From Azadirachta indica (Eukaryota > Streptophyta > Magnoliopsida > Sapindales > Meliaceae), in the NCBI GenBank assembly GCA_022749755.1, contig CM040444.1, positions 1,991,026 to 2,055,025 on the forward strand: 64,000 nt of DNA, read 5' to 3'. Of this stretch, positions 56,478 through 64,000 are shown piece after piece (the first letter of the stretch is position 1; each line of letters opens with the position of its first letter). Below the pieces are notes generated by a model that did no database searches, was not told the DNA's origin, and saw nothing but the letters and a program-made list of their open reading frames with translations. Both the position numbers and the translations under genes were made by a program.

Positions 56478-56489
56478 TGGTGTCAGAGC
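56478..56489 (+). other. Primer binding site of nested copia
   Basis: TGGTGTCAGAGC, one change from TGGTATCAGAGC, directly at the LTR end. Confidence 0.85.
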
Positions 56490-57010
56490 TATGGCTGCAA
56501 GATCAAATACTAAACTTGCAGTATCTATTCAATCCTTTCATCAATGTGCAAGTTTAGTTATTATTAAACACACCATAGAAAAATATTTACTTTGGAGCTC
56601 TTAAATTCTGCCACTTATTCGAAGTCTTGGTTTAGAACACCATATCACAAATATTGAAGCACCAGCAAAGATCGTGGACGAAGATGGAAAGGAGATTGCC
56701 AATGCATAATTTGTGATTTGGGCAAATAATGATGGATTGCTCATGACATGGTTCAGAAGCATGATGATTGAAGATGTGTTGAACATAATATTGGTGCACC
56801 AACTACATGAGAAATCTAGGTCACCATTGAAGAAAACATGCTTCCCACAACAAAGTAACAAGAAACTTGGTTAAAAGATAGCCTTTATTCATTGAAAAAG
56901 GGATCATCAAGATTAGATGATTTTCTTAAAAACTTCAAAGGTCTTTGTGACAAGTTGGCTACATTTGGTAAACCAATCAATGAAAAAGACAAAGTCTTTT
57001 AAATTGCACA
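56490..57010 (+). pseudogene. Nested copia gag
   Basis: From ATG at 56491 it reads MAARSNTKLAVSI, then QSFHQCASLVIIK and, after a stop, LPLIRSLGLEHHITN. Frame-shifted blocks follow: FVIWANNDGLLMTW, SLYSLKKGSSRLDDFLKN, KLATFGKPINEKDKVF. These are the conserved blocks of copia Gag (UBN2_3 type). No zinc knuckle was found. Confidence 0.8.
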
Positions 57011-57014
57011 AGCC

Positions 57015-58640
57015 TTGACCACTTTATACCATGGTAATGATAAGATTTATGTAGGTAATGGCCAAGGTTTACAAATCTCCCATATTGGTAACACCTCTTT
57101 GAAAACAACTTATCATAATTTGAATCTTAATAAAGCACTTATTGTTCCAAATTTGAAAAAGAATCTTTTATCTGTTGGTCAGCTTATTGATGATTCTAAA
57201 TGCTCCTTTGAATTTAAATGATGATTTTGTTGTTAAGAGCAACAAAAACAAAATTCTAGGGAAAAGGTGTAGGCAAGGAAAAATTTATGCTTTAAAGGAA
57301 GACAACTACGCGGCTTTAAATGCAATAAAGGGAAATTTTAGATAATTCAACTATGGCATAAGAGGCTTTATCATGCTGACTTATAAGCCTTGAGAAACAA
57401 TGGAATTATTAGCTTTTCCAATTGGACTAAGAAACCTAGCATTTGTGTTTCATGTCAATTAAACAAAAGCTTTAAGAAACCTTTTAATTTATCTAATAAA
57501 ATTTTTGAATTTCCTCTTGAAAAAATACATTGTGATTTATAGGTCTTGCAACTATGATTTCCACACAAAAATTTTGATGTTATACATTATTCATTGATGA
57601 TTACTCACACTTTTCCTGGTTATTTCTTTTAAGACAAAAATCTAACTTCTTTAAGTGTTTCTTGAAATTTCAAAGATAGTTTGAGTATCAATTGGATACG
57701 AAAATAAAAATTCTCCAAAGTAATGAAGGAGAAGAATTCAACTCAACAACATTCACTAAGCATCTTTAGCAATGTGGAATTGTACAACAATTTTCTTGTC
57801 CATATACCCCAGAACAAAATGGTATTACAAAAAGAAAACATTGGCACACAACTGAAACATCACTTACTATGATCTTCTATGCTTCTTTACCACTTAGACT
57901 TTTGGTGGATTTGTTTTTGGGTGCTACTTTCATTATCAATAGAATGCCTTTAAGCACTCTCAATATAAAAAGCCCTTTTGAGATAATTTTAAAAAATTTA
58001 GTAATTACAATAGTTTAAAGGTTCTAGGGTGTAGATGTTTTACATACCTAAGGGACTATAAAAGTCATATTCTTGTATATTTATTGGTTATAGCCCATAA
58101 CATGAAGGTTATATGTTTGCATCCAAACCTAATCGTGTCTATATTTCAAGGCATATTGTTTTTGATGAAGATTCACTTCCTTTTTTGGAAAATGAGAATT
58201 GTACAAGAAGACAATAAGCAATCTACTTTTCCTATAAAGAATGGCTTCCAAGCCAGTCTCTAGTCAAAGATGACTGTCATTAGAAAACCAAACACTCAAG
58301 GAAGTGTTTCACAAGAACAAGAATTGCAAACCATCATGGAGAACTAAACTACCCAAGAGACACAAACCTTACAAGATAACTTAGACAAAAATCCTTAAAT
58401 TTTTGTAAACTGCCCCCAAAATACCTTTACTCCAATCGAAGATAGCCTAGAAAATTCTATCAAGTGAACATACACATAAGAACTACCCAAACATATCACA
58501 AAATTTGATAGTTGATCTTAATATTCCTATAACTGAGTCAGTACAACCTTTAACCTAAATCGAAATCAATACTCATCCATGCTCACCTAAAGCAAACGCA
58601 ATAAAAATCCCAATTTGGCCTTGTAAGGCAACCATTATAT
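57015..58640 (+). pseudogene. Nested copia protease end and integrase
   Basis: 57015-57220 is open and reads IYVGNGQGLQISHIGNTSL and PNLKKNLLSVGQLIDDSKCS, the segment between protease and pre-integrase; the DTGA active site is lost. Broken integrase follows: KNKILGKRCRQGKIYAL, CVSCQLNKS (Cys pair, about 57448), a FIDDYSHFSWLF block (57590-57625), QSNEGEEFNSTTFTKHL (about 57725) and PYTPEQNGITKRKHWHT (57800-57850, catalytic Glu as in NGxxxRKH). Confidence 0.85.
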
Positions 58641-58679
58641 ATACCCAAGACTCTTCGAACAGTACCTAAGAACTCGTTA

Positions 58680-59620
58680 TGGGTCAAAGTGATGAAAGAC
58701 AAGCTTTAAATGTTTCATCATAATCAAACCTAGACCTTGGTTCCTCATGAAGTAAGGAGAAATATCATAGGATACAAATAGGTTTGTCATGTCAAAGACA
58801 AAAAGGATGGCTCTGTTGATTGCTTTAAAATAAGATTAGTTGCCAAAGGCTTCATGCAAGTACCTAGGAGTGATTTCGATAAAAGCTTTAGTCCAATCAT
58901 AAAACCTACCAATATTAGACTTGTTCTCGCCATTGTTGTACATTTAAGATGGACAATGAAGCAATTAGATGTTCGTAATATCTTCCTACACGACAACCTA
59001 ACTGAGACAATTTACATGGAACAACCATCTGCTTCCAAGATCCTATCCATCCAAATCATGCTGTAAACAACAAAAGGCCCTCTATGGCTTAAAACAAGCG
59101 CCTAAAGCCTGGTTTGACGTCTTTCTAATGCTTTAATAGCCCTTGGTTTCCACGATAGCAAAGTTGACACCTCTTTGTTTATTCTTTATAAAAATTATAC
59201 AATTATTTGTATATTAATTTATGTTGATGATATCATTATCACAGGTAACAATAACCTTGCCATCAACTCCATCATTAGCATGCTTAATGGCAAGTTTTCC
59301 TTGAAGGACCGTGGTCAACTATGATACTTCCTTCACATAGATGTGAAACCTTTCAATAAGGAAATTTTCATTTCTCAAACTAAATTTTTAACTCTAGTAA
59401 ACATGCAAAGCTGTTCTTCTATCAACACACCTATGGCTATGAAAGTGACCCCTCTTCTAGACAACAATGATCTTTTCAACATGACAAAATATTATAGCCT
59501 TGTTGGCAGTCTATCGTACCTCATGTTTACCAGGCAAGATATTACAGATTCTGTGAATAGGGTCTGTCAACATTTCCAAGTATTGACCCAAGGCTGATTT
59601 ACAAGCTGTCAAACAAATAT
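58680..59620 (+). pseudogene. Nested copia reverse transcriptase
   Basis: Fragments in shifting frames: RLVAKGFMQVPRSDFDKSF (58830-58890), FSPIIKPTNIRLVLAIVVHL, MKQLDVRNIFLHDNL (58958-59000, catalytic Asp), TIYMEQPSASK, ALYGLKQAPKAWF (about 59080-59120), LYVDDIIITG (about 59218-59245, catalytic YVDD intact in its own frame), then SYLMFTRQDITDSVNRVCQH (59515-59580). Confidence 0.85.
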
Positions 59621-59639
59621 TAAGATACTTATAGGGAAC

Positions 59640-60060
59640 TTTCAACTTTGTTCTTAGATTTTTATCTCAAAGCTCGCTAAATATTTATGCTTTATGTAAT
59701 TTTGATTGGTAGGCTATTTATAAACACGACGAAGCACAACTGGTTATTGCATACATCTTGGAGGCAATTGTATGTCATGGAGTTCTAAGAAGCAACACAC
59801 GATTGCTTAGTCAAGTGCTAAAGCTGAATATAGATCATTAGCATCAGCAACAGTAGAGCTAACTTGGATTACATATTTGTTGCAAGACATTGGTATTCCA
59901 CTTTCAGAAACACCACTCTCCTTTATGAAAATATGAGTGCCATTCATATGACAAGAAATTCATTTTTTCACGGCAGAACAAAACACATAGAAGTTGATTT
60001 CCATTTTGTGGGAGAAAAAGTGGTTCAAGGCTACATTTTTACATGAAATATTCCCTCACA
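59640..60060 (+). pseudogene. Nested copia RNase H
   Basis: WSSKKQHTIA and SSAKAEYRSLASATVELTWI blocks are seen near 59775-59870, then NMSAIHMTRNSFFHGRTKHI and EVDFHFVGEKVVQGYIFT in the open stretch 59864-60046. These include the conserved Asn/Asp and HxKHI residues. Shifted relative to RT. Confidence 0.85.
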
Positions 60061-60477
60061 TCTTCAAATAGGTAATGCACTCACCAAGCCATTGGTCAAA
60101 CAACCTTTCCTATCCTTATGATAAAAGCTGGGCATGCATATCTTCACACTGTCCACCTTGGGAAGGGTTGATAAAGAAAGAGGTCAAAAAGAGTAATTTT
60201 GATTTTCTTGTCTAATTAACTCTAGTTAATGAAGGGAAAATTATCATGATGTTCTATGTCTCATTGACTCTAGTCAATAAAAGAAAAAATCAATAACTAG
60301 AAGATCTCCAATGGCTAGCAGATCAATCTCTCTTTAGAAACAAAAAATTCCTTGTAACATTCATTTTTAAACTTTTCTTGAATCTATTTAATCTTTGTCA
60401 GCTTAGAAGATTTTTTATCAAAAAGGAAGAAAACTTCTTCTGCATATATTTTTCTTGAAATTTTTTAATCATATCAA

Positions 60478-60720
60478 TGTATTTGATTTGTTGGTGATTG
60501 ATCTATTAAATTTGGATAAGAAATTAGAAGATGTTGAAAAGACTTTGATATTATTAGCTTCTCTTCTCAATGAATATGACCATCTCATAACCACTTTATT
60601 TTATGGAAAAGAAATTATAACTTTTGATGAGGTCATTATTGTTTTGAACTCTAATGCGTGAAATTAGAAAGAAGAGTAAGCAAGAACATAGGCATATAAA
60701 AGTAGAGGCTCACGTAGTTA
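60478..60720 (+). pseudogene. Copia F2 gag, 3' part
   Basis: 60455-60661 is open and reads HINVFDLLVIDLLNLDKKLE and DVEKTLILLASLLNEYDHLI with TTLFYGKEIITFDEVI. This is the C-terminal half of copia Gag. A TGA follows, then EQARTxAYKSRGSR-like sequence. It continues the piece ending at 56198. Confidence 0.85.
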
Positions 60721-61685
60721 GCAGTTGTGATCCATAATTTTTAAGTTATTAGAATTAAGATCTACCGTGGATTATATTTTAGGAACTTACAGTCTTTCTT
60801 TTAACTTATTTTTATTTCCTCAAATTTTTGTGTCCTTGCCAAAAATTTTTTTCCTATTAGCCAAATAAGCTTCATAGAAAATTTTTCATAATTATAATCA
60901 GCATTAATTAATGGGATTGACAAGAATATATATATATATATATGCTTGTTTTAAAAGAAATTACGTTATAAATTGTAACTTTTTTTTTATTTTAGAGATT
61001 TATTAAAATTTTGCTCGGTCAATTTGATACGTAGACGTTAACATGTTAATCAAATGGATATTCTTTTGGGAGATTATGTGACTCCTATGATGGAAAAGTA
61101 AGGGAGGCAATAGCTCTGTACTTGTGTAGTTGTATTTGTGTTATGTCAAATAAAGGTATCATATTTTTTTAGTTTGATTCGGATCTGTGATTTGTTTAAT
61201 AATTATTTCAAGAATTGAAAATCACTAATTCAATACGAATAAATTATTAAACCGGCTAATTTTGTTGTTTGTTTAATATACCTTCTTATATTTTAAAATA
61301 TCTTTTAAAAATATATTTACTGTGTATTAATGCAAATATTAGTAAATTCAAATCTAATACATACTTCTTAAATTGTGATAAATATGATTAAACAATTTTA
61401 AAGAATATATATATATATAATTATGAATAAGTATTCTAAATTATGTGATAAATGAGTTTATATATAAAGTATTCTAAATTTCAACTTCATACAATGATGT
61501 CGCACTTATATCATATGTTCAGTAATACGTCATCTTTGATCAATCTAAATCATCTAATGATATCATACTTTAATGAAGTTGATAAATTTTCTTATAAATT
61601 ACCTTATTTCGGTAAAACCCCTTTTCACATAAATTAACATAATTATCATTGTATTTTAAAAACAACAAAATAAACATATACCATA
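60721..61685. other. AT-rich non-coding stretch
   Basis: TA runs (60929-60943, 61406-61420). No coding or repeat signal recognised. Confidence 0.5.
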
Positions 61686-61983
61686 ATTAGGGCCAGTGAA
61701 GATCCAGCAATAGTTAATATTAGGACAATTCCTACAGCAGTTTGCACTCAAACAAACACTTTTCCAGTAATTAACAATGAGATGATGATCAAGTGGCGTT
61801 AATTGCAAATTTCATTCCAGATTGGCAATGGCCATTAAAGCCTGTAGATGAAGAAGTTTTGACCCTTCACAAGCTTCATCTGATCCTTTTGTGTTGTATA
61901 AGTTTTTGCAACTCTTTGGTGTTGAGCATGTCTTATAACCTGCCTTGTTCTGCTACTACATTGTATACTTTTGGACTGTAGTT
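61686..61983 (+). other. Unrecognised coding-like fragment
   Basis: One + frame reads RASEDPAIVNIRTIPTAVCT and TFPVINNEMMIKWR before TAA (about 61688-61800). Another, 61793-61981, reads ALIANFIPDWQWPLKPVDEE and then a Leu/Cys-rich stretch. The composition differs from the AT-rich surroundings and resembles exonic sequence, but I cannot assign a family. No splice signals stand out. Confidence 0.3.
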
Positions 61984-62639
61984 GAACACTACACAAATAA
62001 GAAGAATATTGTCAATTATTAATTAATACCCTACTCACTCTCGATACATATAAAGCCAAGATATGCCTATAGCATTATCCTTAAAAAAAAAAAAAAAAAA
62101 ATTATTTTTAGTTGTACTTCTGTTTCCTTTTTAAGTGAAGATTAGTAAAGCTGTTTATCCAACGAGAAATCTAATTTACATTAAAAAATTATAAAACAAT
62201 CAAATCTGGACCAATATAAGTAATTGAGCGATAATAATGTCTCTATTGAGGTTATTACTTATTTTTATTATTTATTATTTTATTTTCTAATGATTTTTTA
62301 ATTAAATGAAGAAAATAGAGAAGAATAAAAACCAGTAGAAATGATCTCGTAATTCCTACAACATGAAGATGATGGAGTCTGACTCCATGTACTAATTTAA
62401 ACTCTAGCATATTTATCTGGGACATATTAAACTCTACAATGATCTAAATTTTAGAATATATTAATCGCGGTCAATTAATTAAGATATAGTTTATTTTAAA
62501 ATAGACATGATATCTAATAGCTAACTAATAATTACTATTATATTGGAGGAAATGGATATCACATTGAAATAATAACTAATAAATAATATTATGTTGTCCT
62601 CAACTAATATCGACCTTCAAACGAAGAAAACTGAAACAA
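61984..62639. other. AT-rich spacer with poly-A run
   Basis: Includes a 19-base A run (62083-62101). No gene recognised. Confidence 0.45.
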
Positions 62640-62733
62640 AAATTGAAATTCGAAAGTAGAGAAAATGTGCTGGCACTGAAGAATGATGAACACCTCATAT
62701 GTCTCTGCATGTGCATGCGTGCGTGCATTTAGC

Positions 62734-62739
62734 CACGTG
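62734..62739 (+). promoter_or_regulatory. G-box upstream of GSTZ copy 3
   Basis: CACGTG in AGCCACGTGTTGC, equivalent to the first G-box of copy 2 at 27695. Confidence 0.55.
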
Positions 62740-63215
62740 TTGCAAACAAAGATTGGTAAAAGTTAAGCTCCTGTAAAAAGTCACGAAAGCAATTCTTCTA
62801 TACGAAATTCAACGAGCTGGTACTTACATTTGAAGCGGATTCTGACAATAAAAAAGATCCTAAGTGCAAAAGCAAGAGCAGAAAAACTAGTACAACTCCA
62901 TAATAGTGTGTGTGTATGTATATATATATATATATATGATTCGTTTTTATTTATTTATTTATTTATTTAAACATAGAATTTGATTGATGATTTTGTTAAT
63001 CGATCAATTAATTACTGCAGGCTAACCTCAATGGCGATAATACTGATGATAATAAGATTAGTAGCAAGCAGATGAAGCTGTATTCATTCTGGAAAAGTTC
63101 TTGCGCTTCCCATGTCCAAATTGCTTGCAACTTAAAAGGTGCTTTAGGGTCGGAGTACGACTATGTTCAAGTTAATTTGTTCAAGGGAAAGCATAACAGC
63201 TCCGGTGAGTTATCA

Positions 63216-63218
<3 letters not shown>

Positions 63219-63252
<34 letters not shown>
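63219..63252. repeat. (TA)n microsatellite in GSTZ copy 3 intron
   Basis: A long TA run directly after the donor at 63205; the shorter version is in copy 1. Confidence 0.9.
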
Positions 63253-63255
<3 letters not shown>

Positions 63256-64000
63256 AACTTCGATTTAATTAATTTTTTTAATTAAATAATTCTAAATATG
63301 AACGATTTTGTGTTCGATGGATGTAGAATTTAAAAAAAGCTCAATCCTATGGGCTACGTTCCTGTTTTGGTGGACGGCGACGTCGTCGTTTCAGGCTCTT
63401 TTGCCATTTTGATGGTCAGTTTGAGTTATTCTAAAATTCATATCCACTAATTCTCATATACTATAATATTATGTATAGTTTTTTTTATATTGGAATAATA
63501 ACATTCTCGTCCCTGAAACGCTAACAAAATGATAAATCAGAACATGATTTGATCCATTTTAACATTTAGTCCGTAATATTGATGCATTGGAAAAGCAAAT
63601 TATGTTCTAATTTATTATTTTGTCAAATTTCAAAGAAAAAAGGTTATTCAAACATACATATTTATACTGATCCTCTTAATTAGTTTCTCTTTTGTTTAAT
63701 TATATATAAAAAAATTTCGAATAAGTATTTCTCTATTATATGGTTTATTGAAGATAAAATTAATTTTACACTGAACATGGAAATTTAATAATGTATGTTA
63801 ACTTTTCAAAATCTGCTTTAAAATACTATGATTTTGTCAAAAGTGATTTTAAAAACATTTTACTAAACACTTAAAATAATTTTTATCAGTTTAAAATTGT
63901 TTTTACCTCTTTTAACGATAATCCCAAACAGATTCTTAGAAAACAAGTTTTTACAGCGTCCACTATTGCCTCCAGATCTTCAAAAAAAAGCCATCAATTG

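Larger units (their letters stand above)
56199..60477 (+). mobile_element. Nested Ty1/copia element
   Basis: 4,279 bp with LTRs at 56199-56477 and 60194-60477 that share TGATTTTCTTGTCT, GACTCTAGTCAATAAA, AGAAGATCTCCAATGGCTAG and TTTTTCTTGAAATT. PBS TGGTGTCAGAGC follows at 56478; a purine-rich tract (AAAGAAAGAGGTCAAAAAGA) precedes the 3' LTR. Joining the flanks restores the F2 gag as in the uninterrupted minus copy near 40090-40110 (CTAATCATATC). The coding region is shorter than usual and full of stops. Confidence 0.85.
62640..64000 (+). pseudogene. GSTZ: Zeta-class GST, copy 3 (runs off the window)
   Basis: The best-preserved copy. After a CTGCAG acceptor near 63021, 63022-63204 is open: ANLNGDNTDDNKISSKQ, then MKLYSFWKSSCASHVQIACN with the zeta SSC active-site Ser/Cys (family usually R-V-R-I-A-L, here H-V-Q-I-A-C). 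It continues EYDYVQVNLFKGKHNSS to a GT donor at 63205. Exon 63327-63413 holds KLNPMGYVPVLVDGDVVVSG and SFAILM, but an A run has seven A where five are needed, a +2 shift. The final visible exon (after TTTACAG near 63957) reads PLLPPDLQKKAIN and is cut by the window end. ATA stands where a start codon could be in the leader (near 62904). Likely a pseudogene unless the A run is a sequencing error. Confidence 0.85.

Overview
This window is AT-rich nuclear DNA of a flowering plant, almost certainly a eudicot. The evidence is GT-AG introns, TA microsatellites inside introns, an ACD6/ITN1-type ankyrin gene with a PGG domain, zeta-class glutathione S-transferase exons, a fragment of the plant Snu114/EFTUD2 splicing GTPase, and many plant-type Ty1/copia, Ty3/gypsy and Athila-like LTR retrotransposon remains. 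Genus cannot be fixed from the sequence alone. No bacterial, organellar, CRISPR or operon-like structure is present.

Only one host gene looks possibly functional: a + strand membrane ankyrin gene (20907-24683). Around it lie broken relatives. One paralogue is split into an exon-1 piece (12981-13326) and an exon-2 piece (19594-19754) by about 6 kb of foreign DNA. A 5' trace of another lies at 27355-27396. Zeta-class GST copies occur three times in the same orientation (413-1690, 27600-28620, 62640-64000), all damaged. They show that the locus grew by duplication of a GST/ankyrin neighbourhood and was then filled with transposons. A two-exon scrap of a Snu114-like GTPase (28899-29144) follows the second GST copy.

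Layout. 1-7850: copia RT scrap, GST copy 1, a gypsy LTR piece, a copia 5' LTR plus gag, and a minus-strand gypsy LTR/integrase remnant. 7848-12854: a structurally complete minus-strand copia element with two LTRs, PBS, polypurine tract and near-matching target duplications, but decayed reading frames. 12981-19754: split ankyrin pseudogene holding an older copia remnant. 20163-20555: a MITE with TTA target duplication. 20907-24683: ankyrin gene with a large inverted repeat in an intron. 24.7-29.7 kb: MITE-like repeats, ankyrin trace, GST copy 2, Snu114 scrap. 29.7-46.7 kb: pieces of one copia family (here F2) and one gypsy family (F1), repeatedly joined in opposite orientations. 47.2-53.6 kb: an Athila-like element whose gag-protease is interrupted by a 1,774-bp solo-LTR-like insertion with a perfect 5-bp duplication. 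54-60.7 kb: gypsy LTR, an inverted F2 LTR pair, and an F2 gag split by a nested 4.3-kb copia element. 60.7-64 kb: AT-rich spacer and GST copy 3, which runs off the window.

I found no convincing new biochemical system. The most unusual structural signal is the 31.8-36.4 kb array, where two adjacent units share the same junction: an LTR, a short pol tail, and a second LTR in the opposite orientation. F2 LTRs also meet repeatedly in inverted pairs. Annotation is from reading alone; boundaries marked approximate were judged by eye from internal repeats within the window.
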